DNA of 64,000 nucleotides from Sarcocystis neurona. Its lineage: Eukaryota; Apicomplexa; Conoidasida; Eucoccidiorida; Sarcocystidae. The notes beneath the pieces are model-generated. The model saw only the letters and a program-made list of their open reading frames with translations, did no database searches and had not been told where the DNA came from. Location of the stretch: positions 3,632,686 to 3,696,685 of the forward strand of contig KL647296.1 in assembly GCA_000727475.1 (NCBI GenBank). Direction: 5' to 3'. The position numbers and the translations under genes were made by a program. Below, piece after piece: positions 47,207-58,869 of the stretch; positions within the stretch are counted from its first letter, which is position 1; each line of letters starts with the position of its first letter.

Positions 47207-50200
47207 TTTCACAATTTTGCTGGCCCGCCCGTCCTCGGCGCTTCCCAACCCTTTCTTTCGCGTTGCCTCCACCGAGTCACACATATACATATATATACAT
47301 ATATGCGTACATATACAGCCTCTGTTGATATGCGTGAAGCGCTGGGCAGAGCGGACTTCCCTCCTCTTCACCGTGGCTCGAGCGGCAACACAAAATTCCA
47401 CCCCTTTTCCAATTGCGTGGGGAAACTCCGCACCTAATCGACCATATATGTGTGTGCCCACGTATGGGTGGGTACGCATGGATGTATGGATACGTAGGTG
47501 GACAGCAGGTGGAGCTACACAGAAACTTGCCAAGATATAAACAGAGTTTCACCCAGACAAATATCCACGCGGATAGGGCACAAACACACACACACATGCA
47601 TATATATATATATATATATACTTCGGGGTGCACTTATATTCGCATGCAGTTCATATATATATATGTATGCTTATATTACAGACGAAGACACAGAAAGGTC
47701 AATAGGCGTACTAGGCACGTAATAGACGTGCAGGGAAGAAAAGAAAGAGAAAGAGAGGGAGAAACACGCCGATGGACGTAATCGATTGTTATTTATGGCA
47801 TCGAAGAATACTTCACGAGAAAGACAGAAATGAATTATCCGTCCGTGCCCCCCCCTTCAGAAATAGAGACGCCTCAGCAGCAGCTGCTGCTGCCCAGAGA
47901 GAGACGCTCTGCCCCTTCTCGCTGTTGTTTCGTGTGCGAACCCGCCACTAACACTCCGACAAATTTTCGCTCTCGAACCAACTTTCTCCGTCTTTTTCTG
48001 TCAAAGAGGACCCTCGCTTTCACTACTTAAATAGAGACACACCCCTCCTCACGAATTTGAAGATACGTAAATAGCGAAGGAGACGGAGACAGCGGAGACA
48101 GACATATATATATAGATATATGTATATGTATTTAGATATAGGTATAGACATACGTAAGGAGTTCCATACACCGATAGATATATCCAAAAAAAGAGGTACT
48201 CGTTTTATTTTCTCCTGGAGACTGATATATATATATATGCACGCAGGTCACCTTTCCCCGTCCCCCCTGGTACGGCTTGCCAGCATGTAGTGAAGTAATT
48301 CACAGAGGGGATAAAAAAGTGCGCGTCACTCTTTTTTCACGCGCGTTTGAAGAAAAAAGTGAAGTGATTGAGAGACGAAGAACGGGGTGGAAAATATTAG
48401 AGAGCGAGACTTCTCAAAAGGACGGAAAGGAGGAAATGCGACAGCGAGAACAGCGGCTCCGAAGACAGACACCTGCGGCGGACGCGCAACAAGAAGCGGA
48501 GAGGGCTCTTCGACCTGCCAAAAAATGTGGAAATCAAGTAGTAGACAAAAGAGGCAAAACGCTGCGTTCAAACAACAGGAGAGGGAAGCGAATTCCTCGT
48601 CAAAAATGAGAAGGGACTCGACGCGACTAAATAAACAGGAAATTCAAAGAGGGCTAAAAAGAGGAAAATAAGAGTGGTTACAAAGAGCAAACAGGAAGCT
48701 GCATACTTATGATGTGGACTTTCACGAAAGCAAATGAATCCTCCACCGCCTACATGTATATATGTATGCAATTTTCTACAGTTTTCATACATATACACAT
48801 ACACGTAGATATATGTATATGCAAGTAGAGGTGGAAGATAGATGGCTGTGGGCATACAAAGACGTGGCTGGGTTGTGAAATTGTCCGCTGTGAACAGCCG
48901 AGTATATGCGCAATTCTTCACGAGAGACGGAAATTCAAAAGAGAGGGAGGGGCAGACGATCAGGAACCGCACCAAGTAGTAGTAATCTGCACGAAATAGG
49001 GAAGGATATATAAAAGTGTAGAAAGCCAGGAAAGCTACACACACGCGTCTTCGCAGGTGTGTCGTCTACTATTGTACGACAACGCGACACATATATATAT
49101 ATATATAGATGCAGATACAGGGAGATGGACAGAAACAGCTGCACCAGTGTGTGGAGGGACGGAGACAAAAGAAGATATGGAAAAATACAGAGGAGCGTGT
49201 GACGAGGAAGAACAGCAGACGCTGGCTGATTTGGAAGGAGAATGCCGAAGAGAAGCGAAGAAAACGTGACCCGCCAAAGGCGAGGACAGGACACGGGAAA
49301 CGGCTGTGAAAGACGGACGAACGATGGGGCAGAGGATGAAGTCCACGCAGAACAGGCAGCGCAGGGAAGAGACAGTGTGAAGAGAAGACGAAGACGAGGG
49401 AAAGAAGTATGAACACGGTCAATGTTTCTGAGATAGGCCAGCAGCCAACCTCAAACAGTTTCTTATAATTCACTTCTTTACGCTGTGTGTAAGCGGAATC
49501 ACAGTTGCGATGGAAAAGAGGAGAAATGTAGGGCACACGGATGGAAACTAGCGACTGCAGCGAGAGGACGTGGACGACAACTACGTGGAACACAAGTTTT
49601 CATGCCTCTTGAGAACGAAGGAATAGAAGGAAGCTTGAACAGACGGCGAAGGTAACAAGTCGAAGACAGGTGAGGACAATGTATATAAAAGAAGCCAGAA
49701 GAGCAACCAGAGGATGCAACACAGTGAAGGGTTGTCGTCCGAAAAGAAGTGCGAAGGCTGGGTTCCCACGATGTCAGCAAAAATCCACAGGTCTGGTGAA
49801 TAAGAAGTTCACGACGTCGATGATGAGAAGATGCAAGAAAGTAATGTTAAAATTTCCTAGGTATACTGATCCACCCAACTGCGAAAAAACGAAATTTTTC
49901 CACGCGGGAGAACGTGGAAGTCAACCCTCCTCGCACACGCTGCTGTCCCTCGACGGCAACGAGATGAAGGCTTCTTTAGTTTGCATACAGTGATGATTAG
50001 ACAGGAACGATGAAAGAGTGAAGGGGTGCAGCGAAAAGTGAACGAACAAAAAGATTACCACAAGGTGTGTCCGCGGGAGCGGCACGAGAGAAAGGACGCG
50101 ACACAAAACGGATTGGAGGCGTCTCAGAGGAAGACAAGGGAGAGGAGAAAGCATCGAGAGGATTCAGTCGCAAAGAAAGACGACAAACGAAGAGAAGATG

Positions 50201-50723
50201 GGAGGAAAAGAGGAAGGAAGGGAGAAGACAGAAAAAGGATGATAACCAGGAGCTAACGTGCTTAAGAAGAGAGACACAAAGGATAGAAACGCAGCCGGAC
50301 GAACCTAGTGGAAGCGACGAGGAAGCAAAAGTAGATAAATGAAAGATCAGAAGACGACGATTATACGTGCGACAAAGAAAGAAAAAGGAGACGGAAACAG
50401 AAGGAAAGGGGAAACAGAGTTGAAGAGAATACCGCCGTGGTGGGCCCGCTGCAGGTGCGCGCAGCCGACCGATGTTTATTTACTATAAGCCAAAGGAAAT
50501 GCGGCAGATGCGTCTTCAATGGACTGGAAAAAGAGGAGGAAAAGCAGAAGTTGCATTGAATCGTCAGCATGCACGACACTTGTCGAAAAGTCGGCAACGG
50601 GCCGCGCCAACCAGCACAGTCCATATACGTTCGAAAAAGTCGTGTTGTGAATATTCCAGAGAGTTGTGAGCCTGGTTTGCATCCTCTCTCATCTATATGT
50701 GGCCATTCTCTATACACAAAATA

Positions 50724-50948
50724 CTAGTATCGTCGTCTCTGTGTGCTGCCGAGTGGCCTCTGTGTATCACATCCATTTCCTCGACCACACCGAGGCCTGC
50801 CACTGTATGACGCGTCTCGCGCAAAGGCAAAGACAACTTCGTCTACTATAGATTTGTGCAACGCATTTTCTACAATTTGTGCACCTCTCCAGTACATGTA
50901 TCTTCCCATTTCTTCACGTAATCCCTCATCAGAGCAGCGCTCTCTACG
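50724..50948 (-). CDS. Possible minus-strand exon, unrecognised
   Basis: The minus frame reads RREEMGRYMYWRGAQIV-type sequence followed by ENALHKSIVDEVVFAFARDA. This is balanced and unlike the surrounding simple sequence. It may extend a little upstream in the same frame. No splice partners were identified, and an overlapping plus-strand frame has less protein-like content. No family is recognised. Confidence 0.3.
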   Translation of the reverse strand, partial: RRERCSDEGLREEMGRYMYWRGAQIVENALHKSIVDEVVFAFARDASYSGRPRCGRGNGCDTQRPLGSTQRRRY

Positions 50949-51065
50949 TATGTGCAGTGCTTCTGTAGTGGCCTCGCTGAAAAGGGGGGTGGGCGCCGCG
51001 CGTTGTCCTGTGTGTGTGACGGGGGGTGTGTGTACGCCGGTCGGCAGTGCGGGTTCTACGGCGTT

Positions 51066-51206
51066 ATGGCCGAAACCCAGCGGATTGTGGACAACGACCA
51101 GCTAAAAAGTAGCGCGATGAACGAGTTGGATAGAGACACACAAAAGGGGCTGAACTTGCCCTTTTTCCGGATATTTGAAGCGGAAACAGTCGCCCTCCGT
51201 GACTAG
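51066..51206 (+). CDS. Possible short plus-strand coding segment, unrecognised
   Basis: An ATG frame reads MAETQRIVDNDQLKSSAMN and ends LPFFRIFEAETVALRD before TAG at 51204. The frame is also open upstream. At 46 residues it could be a 3' exon or a short protein. A strong donor-like AG|GTATGA overlaps the stop codon, so an alternative splice is possible. No family is recognised. Confidence 0.3.
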   Translation: MAETQRIVDNDQLKSSAMNELDRDTQKGLNLPFFRIFEAETVALRD

Positions 51207-53500
51207 GTATGACACTACTCGAAGGGTACACCAGTGCACACACGCACACACTCTGTCTCTTGCGAAACAGGAAAACTACTTGTGTTGACGTCTGTCTTTT
51301 TTTCAGGATTTTTTTCCCACACCGTGACTAACCAATTTTATCGGTTCATCTTTCGTCCTCTTCCCCGCCTACCCTGTATATTTCGACTCCCCTTCCCTCC
51401 TCGACATTCGTTTGCCTCCTCTTTCAATTGTCTTACCCATCCTCGTTCCTTCGTCATCTCTTTTCCATTCCCATTCACCAGTACCGCGGCTCATTTCTCC
51501 TGTCCGCTTGCGTGTCTTCCTCTGTTCTCCGCCTCTTCCTCTCCCTGGCCGCACTCTCTTCTCTCTCCGGTCTCACACGGCTCACAGCCGTGCGACACCC
51601 GCACACTGCAATGCTACTAGTCGTATTCCTCAGTCTGTGCGGCTTCGGTCCTCGTCTTCCTTCGATCTTCGTGCATTTACCTCTCGAGGCTGTTTCAGAG
51701 AAGGAAAGAAAGCGAAGAAGAAGGAAGAAGAAGATAAGGAGAGGGAAGGAAGAGAACACGAACCCGCGCCCTCACGCAGTCAATCAGTACAGAAATGGCC
51801 TTTTCTTCTCTTCCTGAGACACAACCCCAATTAGAGGGCACTCACGTCTATGATAGAATAAGCAGGTGCTCGTGCTTGTTCCCGTTTGCATTGTATCCCG
51901 GAAAGAGCACACTACACACGAATATTTCTTGAGTCTTCGTGCCTCCTGCCGCTGCCAAAGTGACCGGAGAGATAAAACACCGTTCAGTTTCATCGCCGCA
52001 AACACCCACACACACACACCCACACACAGAACTACTAATATCCCGGCTCGTAATCGCACAAGTTCCCCTCAAATGTATATGCATATGCACATTACCACAT
52101 ATGTTGTGCTCGTGATGCCGCTTCTCCCGTCTGTGCTCCTGCTCTTTGTCGGAGTCCTCCTTTTGCTCTTATTCTCCCTTCTTGCCGCCTGGACTATCGC
52201 GGTTGCATTTCCACGCTGTCTTCTCGCCGGCACACGTGCATATCTGTCTTCTTTCTCTATGTCTTGGTCTTCTCTACCCTTTTTTGCCCTTTCCTGGTGG
52301 ATGCCCCGATTCTACTCTCAGTGCCGTTGCCAGAGGCACTCGTTCCCCGCCTCCTGATCTACTGCGACTAAAAATCTTCAGAAAAGGAGCACTAGCAGGA
52401 GCAGCTGCTTCCGCAAAAGCACGGGTGACACTCCAGGGCAGGCGTGAAAGGGGAGGATAGAGAGAACAAAGAGGAGAAGACTCTTCTTTATACTGTGGTC
52501 GATAGTAGTAACAAATGGAGGGGACTGAGACAGTTGAGCTACTACTGCAGCAACAACTTCTGTTGCACGGGACGACTGTGTGATAACTCCGTACAAAAAT
52601 CTCCACTCTACAGAAACGGATCGCAACAGCGACTTGCAGAGATAGAAAATTCTCCTCAACCTCTAGTCACACACCGTCTTCCTCTACACACACGTATTTC
52701 GCGCTGTTTGCCTTTCTCTCCCTCTTCTTTCTCTGCACAGCTCCATATATGCGCGTCCATACATGCTCGTAAATGCCCGTGTAAGGGACCACCGGCGGAA
52801 ACACCGAAGCACGCGCAGCAGCCCCTACCGTTACATCTGCATGCCAACGTAAAGATTGACGACCTTTCCTGTTTCTCTCTGTCTCTCTCTCTGTATCTAT
52901 ATGCATATTATATATACATGTGGGTATATACTGGAAACGTAGGTATACCTGCCCCTCGATGCCCGTGCATGCACATATATGCGTATATGTATAGATAAAT
53001 GGAGGAGAGATGCTCTCTAGGTATCTGCCGCGACTTGCTTCTGCGCAGGACAGTCTTTCTTTACTTACAGTCCTCCTGTGTATATCTGTGTCTCTGCCTT
53101 TGCGTATAGAGATTCCTCTATTTTTCGTCAAGACCAGGCGGTAGCTGGTATCCACCCTTGCTCGTTTAATAGATTTGCACGTGTGAAGTGCTCCTACTAT
53201 CAAGAGAGAGATTGTGTAACACTACGTAGATGTGTTCTGCCACGTCATTTTCTCCCCGTGCATCTGCTGAAGAAGATACTCGATCGGTAGTGCTGTGCAG
53301 CAGACATGACTGCTGCTGCTGCTTCTGCCTGTAAAACCCGGCAACACGAAGAAGAAGAACGAAGCCTTTCGAGCTGTTGCTACTGCCACAGCATTACGTC
53401 TACTTAACTTGAACCTGTCTTTATCTGACGTCTTCGTTGCTGCGCGTGTATTCGTCTCGCCTGCGGCGAGGCTCCCGCTGCAGCAGCAGCAGCAGTAACG

Positions 53501-56500
53501 ATGGCAAGCAGCAGCAGAGCAGCAGCGGAAGGCGGCAGCGCTTCTTCGCTGCTGCAGGGACGGCCACAAGCTGCTCCAGCAGCAGCAGAAGACAGAACAG
53601 GAATAGGGAAAGGAGGAAGCGCTGGTGCTGCTGCAGCACCCGCAGGAGGAGCGACGGCAACAACAGCGACAGCGGCGGCAGCAGTCGCAGCAGCGACAGC
53701 GACAGCAGCAGATGTAGCAACAGCAGCAGGGAGAGGCGGAAGAGAAACAGCAGCAGCGCGAGGACAGAGGCAGCTGAAGAGGCGGAAGTCTTTACTGAGC
53801 GCGCAGCTTAGTGAACTGCAGGAATCTTTGCCAGCTGTTTTCCGCGTAGAGAGAGAAAAAGTGCTGCCAACAGCGGGGGGGGCCGAAGCATTCCAGAACA
53901 GCAGCATTCGCAGCGGAGAGGAAGGAGAGGCAGACGAGGCAAGCCACCAAGGAAGAGGAAGAAGAAGTGGCAGCAGCAAAGACATGAGAAAAGAGAGCGG
54001 AGAAGGAGAAGTGGGCGAGGAGAGCGACAGCAGGGCAAGCGAGAAATTGACGAAAAAACGCAGGAGAGGGGGAGAAGAAGAAGAAATTGTGGCCCCAGCT
54101 GCAGGAGAAGAAGACTGTTCTTCAATTCCGGGAGAAGAGCAGCTGCTTGAGGCCGAAGAACGAGAGCGGCAGCAAGCCCAAAATTATAAGGCCATCTTCA
54201 TCCCGCTGGATCCTGTCTTAAGCAAAGAAATCAACTGCGAAATTCTCAATACCGACATACGCAAGTATCCGTGGAAGAGAACTCGTTTCGGTACAAAAAG
54301 TTTTACATATATACATCTTTGTTGATATATTGACGCGTGTACGTATATATATTGATACGCGCATGTATCTGTTGATATATACGCCTATATATATGTACAT
54401 TTATATTGATACGCATACGTATATATATATGTACACGTCATACTACAAGACGCACACGTATATGGACAAACACACACATATGTGTGTGAGTGTGTGTCTT
54501 CACGGCATGCGAAGAAAGGGGCAGTTGCTGCAGTGTACAGACACTACAGCTATCGCAATTAACAGCGACCACGTTTGCTTCCTCGGCGTTGCGGTGTACA
54601 GACACACGCCTTGCCCCACACACATTGGTGAGGGGACCTTGTTCTGCAGAAAATGAAAGCCGTCGTGAGTATATTCACACTCTTAGATACGAGCACTTCT
54701 CCCCTTTTGGGGTCACGAAACTGCGGCCGTGTACGTATGTTTCGAAGACGTAGTACAGTCACTCAGCCCGTGCTGCTCCTCTCTGTCTCGGTCTCTGTTA
54801 CTTCCGGCGCGAAGTGCGTCTCCATCGCGAAAGTCACATACAAGGGACACCTGCTGCATTGATAGAGGCGATTTGCGTCTCCAGGATACACCAGTGTTTG
54901 TACATGAGAGACGCGTCGAGTGGTGTATCCTGCGGTGTACGTACACTCCAGGTGTGTGTGGACTTGGAGTGTACGTACACCTCCTCGGTTGAAAGGAGAT
55001 CTCGGGTGTACGTACACCGTAGCAACATCCGCACCTGGCCGTGGATTCGCTTGTCTCGGAATATATCTCCATGAAGTTGTCGGTGTAGTGTTTTCCACTC
55101 TGTGGCTAGCTTCTGCTCCGCTTTCTTCTTTTGCAGGAGATGTGTACTACTCCCCCCGCTACAGCGACGACCGCTACACGTACCGACACGTCATTCTCTC
55201 CCGTGGCGTCCGTAAAGAAGCCGAAAAACTTGCCGCCGGCATGCCTGGTAAAAGTCGTCGTCGCTGTCTCTTTTCTTGGAGGGGCTTCTGGAGAAGGGCC
55301 CGTACATTAGCCGTCCACCTGTGGCGAGCATTTCTCCTGAGTCGAAGTTGCTCGTCCAGACTTGTGACTGCGGCTGAGTCATTCTCCCCGCATAACAACG
55401 AAAATTTCCTCAGTCGCACAAATGTAGAGAAAACGAGTATATGTCTGCGTTGCACAGAAGGCAATGTGGACCTTACTGCGAAAGTCTAGTCTCTACTCCC
55501 TTGAAACACGTCTGTATAGGCACTTAGCTGCAACGTAGCGTATAGAAGAAAATATGTTACATTTCCTCTCCTTTATAGGTACACATACGGCTGCATTCCT
55601 GTGAGTATGCGCCGATGAACTTTCCTTTCTTGTCTTTAATCTAGGTTCCTTGGTACACGTCGCAGCAGTGTATTCTGAAATTCGATATGTTTTATACATG
55701 CAGCATTTATTCTTGTGGAAATAAATCAATCCCTTCCTCTTTCCGCACCCTCTGTCGTAATTCCGCAGAATACGCTCCTGCATGCTGGAAATCGCACCCT
55801 CCCTCTTCACCACGAGCAAGGAGGGTGCGGCCTGCTGCTGCACCGGCACTCCACAGATATGTGTAGATATTTGCTTGTGCTTTCACTCGTCTAGAATTCT
55901 ATCTCAGCTTGTGTATATGTGAATCATCTGCCCTCAGATGCTGGGAGAAATTCCTATTCATATATATATTATATAGAGATGCAGGTCGCACACTTTTCCA
56001 GGTGCTGCAGACCTCACCTCTGTGTTCTAGTGGCGCCTGCAGTCCACACACATCTCCTCTCGCAGCATGAACAGCCCCTACGAAAATTTATACGCATGAA
56101 TATCCCGCATGTATGTAGGTGTATATACACATGCATGATTTTCCTATATATGCATATTTCTATCCTGTATATGTACATATATGTATATGTGAAATCCCGT
56201 ATATATCTATATACATATATATATATATATATATATCTGTGTCGATGAATCTCCCACATATATATGTATACATTTGAATATCTCACAGGTCTACAACCAC
56301 ACATATATACATATGTATATAGGTTTAAAGACCTCTGAGTATGCACATATCTGTATAAAGGCGCATGTTTACTGCTATATACGTGTATGTTTGTCTGCAT
56401 TTGGTTGTTTGGCTACTGCGGATGTAGAAGGAGTTCTTGTGGAGATATATTCACCCGTGCGTACCTCTCTGTTTTGGCGCCGCCGTCTGCACGTGTCGCT

Positions 56501-57234
56501 TTCTGCAGCGCAGAGGGACAGGGGACTGCTGCTCTGCGCTCCTGGTGTGGGTCTCCTGCAGGAGTCGTGGGTGCTGGCAACTTTTTCCTCCTTTTCGATG
56601 AAAAGAGAAACTTCACTGCTCGAAGAGAAGTCTTTGTGTGTGCGTGGCTTTGAGTAGTCTCTTCGGCGCGTGTGTATTTCTTCCGCTCGTTTTTGTCTTC
56701 GTGGGGAGGGTGAACGCGAAGAAGTCTTCCTCCGTCCATCGGGAGGGCCCTCCGTTTTCACTTTCGTCTTTTCTGCGCGTGCTTCGCCTGTTCCACCCTT
56801 TCTCTCTCTTTTTGCCCGGAAGAAATATACGCACACACGTGGCAAATGTCTGCTGGACTGCTTCCCACGCAGTGGCATTCCCGCCCTCTCTTGCTGCGTC
56901 GCTGCAACCAGCGCGCCGTCGGCTGCCCCTGTCTTTCTCTGCCTTTTGTTGAAAAACAGGAAATTTGCTGACGGAAGACATGTTCATGCACTGTCTCGGA
57001 ATTACGCTGTCGCCTGGGTGGTCTCATTTTATGATCTTCAACCGAAAGTTAAAAGAGTTAATTCTGCGCCGTCCGAAAGAGGAGCCCGGGGCTGCAACCG
57101 ACAACAACAAATTCAAAATTGACGGCGCACCTGGCGAAGGTGACGAGGTGTGCTGTGCACTCCTTTGCACACAACCTTTCCTCTCAACAGGAAAAAGTTC
57201 GCTATATATATGTGTGTCCTTGTCTCTCTCATAA
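53501..57234 (+). CDS. CKS1-type cyclin-dependent kinase regulatory subunit with long N-terminal extension
   Basis: CKS proteins bind CDKs and phosphorylated partners to promote multisite phosphorylation. Three exons join in phase: 53501-54290, 55137-55247 and from 56960. The junctions are TTTCG|GTACAA to GCAG|GA, and CCTG|GTAAAA to ACAG|GA. Exon 1 encodes 263 residues: Ala-rich repeats, RQLKRRK and KKRRRGG (possible nuclear signals), an acidic stretch, then IRKYPWKRTRFG. Exons 2-3 give the CKS core: DVYYSPRYSDDRYTYRHVIL, then CLGITLSPGWSHFMIF, then LKELILRRP. The phosphate-binding Arg (YRH), Ser and Trp (SPGW) and Arg (RRP) are kept. The lysine of human DKY is Arg (PRY). The hinge HEPEPH is replaced by FNRKLKE. 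A typical CKS is 80-120 residues. The frame stops at 57234, but the last part reads as microsatellite, so the real 3' end may be an earlier splice near 57140. Confidence 0.82.
54934..55018. repeat. Cluster of three GTGTACGTACAC palindromes
   Basis: Perfect or near-perfect copies start at 54934, 54969 and 55005 within 85 bp of the first CKS intron. The full form GGTGTACGTACACC is a 14-nt perfect palindrome. Other copies occur at about 26513, 31769 and 37069, with partial forms near 2808, 2947 and 31560. Confidence 0.75.
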
Positions 57235-57239
57235 AGAAC

Positions 57240-57850
57240 TTCGCCATATATATGTGTGTCCGTGTCTCTCTCTTTGTGACTGTGTGAACGCGTCTGTGTA
57301 TATGTGTGTGTGTGTGTAGTATATAATAAATAGGCATATGCTAGAATAGAGGTACACATAGATTGTGTGCGTAGGTGTAGATGTACGTATGCTGGGGTGG
57401 ATGTCCGGGAATATATGTGCTTAGGAGGTTGCGTATATGTCTGGGTACGTCTGCATGCGGTGAAGAAAAGGAGAGAGCCTATATATACCCGTCTGTATCT
57501 GTACGAGGAGTAAGCTGGTCACAGTAGAGAGTTTCCTGCAGATGAATCGGAAGAGCTGTATATGCGCACGCGCGCGCGTCAAAGACAGCAAAATTTCTCA
57601 AGAGGTAAAACATGTTTCTGAAAGTCTCTGTGTCCGAGGACGCGATGCGTGCGTGTCTAAGCGTGAAACATACATATATCTATACACAGAGAGGAAGGTA
57701 AATACACGCACATATGTGTGTGCCTACGTATATATGTATCTGTGCGTATACGTGCAGGTATGTACAGAGAGGCATTTTCTGCATGAAAAATGCGCGTGCT
57801 TGCAGGGACACGTAGTAGAAGGAGGTACGGAGAAAAAAAGATAGAGATGG
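57240..57850. other. GT-rich and AT-rich DNA 3' of CKS
   Basis: TATATGTGTGTCC units are repeated near 57205 and 57248 (about 43 nt apart), followed by GT-rich sequence. No exon was identified. Confidence 0.4.
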
Positions 57851-57869
57851 ACGCGTAAGTAGCGAACTC

Positions 57870-58860
57870 ACGTAGGTTGATAGGTAGAGACAGATATGGA
57901 TAGACAGGCAGATACAGATGGATAGACAGATAGCCGTAGACAGGTAGACAGACATGGGTAGATGGCTTCGGGTAGATGGGTAGCTATGGAGAGGTTGATA
58001 GGTGTGGTTAAATAAATATAGGTAGACGTGTGTAGTTCTGCACAGGTAGAGAGACCTCGATCGCTCTAGGTAGTTATAGACGGACAGAAAGAAATGTATA
58101 GGTAGCTACAGCTATGGATGAATAGGTAGAAATAGATAGGTAGGTGAATGTAGAGCGGTGGTATTGATAGGCAGCTGCACATAGTTAAAAGTAGGTAGGC
58201 AGCAATAGATAGGTGGGTGGATGTATAGATAGATGGTTCGTAGGGTCTATATAGATGTAGGCAGATATAGACTGGTAGCTATAGATAGGGACGTAAATAT
58301 ATAGATAGATAGGTATATGGATATAAATAGCTGTAGTTAAGGAGGTGGGTAGATAGAAATAGGTAGATGAACGTAGGTAATAAATGTAGATAGACAGCTA
58401 CAGATAGGTAAGTAGAAATAAGTGGATAGCAATAGATAGATTGGTAGGTATAGATAGATAAAGGGAATACAGATATAAATACAGGTAGCTGTAGATAGGT
58501 AGCTAGACGGCTATAGACAGGTAGGTCGACATTGATAGGGAGGCCGATAACTATAGAGGTTGGGTAGATAAATTGACAGACAAGCGGATATAGGCAGATA
58601 TAGCTAGACACGACTACAGATAGGTAAATAGAAAGAAATAGATGGCAACATATTGGTGGATAGATATAAGTAAATAGATGGACACCGGTACATCTAGGTG
58701 AACAGCTATAGATAGCCAGAACTAGTAGATAGCAGGAGACAGGTAGATAAATATAGATAGATATAAATACATATATATATGTTATTGTAGGCAGATAACT
58801 ATAGAGAATTGATAGACACAGATGGCTAGAAGTAGAGAGACGTAGAAAAGAGAAGCTGTA
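57870..58860. repeat. Degenerate TAGA/TAGG tetranucleotide tract, about 1 kb
   Basis: The plus strand is built from GATAGGTAGATAGACAG-like words, with no perfect run longer than a few units. T-A-G-[AG] periodicity of four persists for almost 1 kb. The 253-codon minus frame across it (Ile/Tyr/Leu/Ser) is a by-product of the repeat. Confidence 0.82.
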
Positions 58861-58869
58861 GACAAGTAG

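Larger units (their letters stand above)
47207..53500. other. Repeat- and purine-rich DNA with few supportable exons
   Basis: This lies between the divergent GET4 (-) and CKS (+) genes, so both promoters should be here, but no core promoter is recognisable. TA microsatellites occur near 47590-47690, 48100-48140 and 49090-49110. Purine-rich plus-strand DNA lies at 48.3-50.4 kb and CT-rich DNA at 51.3-51.6 kb. Two short stretches look coding and are listed separately. Open frames in the skewed sequence (for example 48277-48609) have biased, unconvincing composition. Confidence 0.5.

Noticed and set aside
48277..48609. 110-codon plus-strand frame, basic and acidic, starting MPACSEV
   Set aside because: Purine-skew composition, no splice partners and no recognised motif. 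It could be real but evidence is too weak to call.
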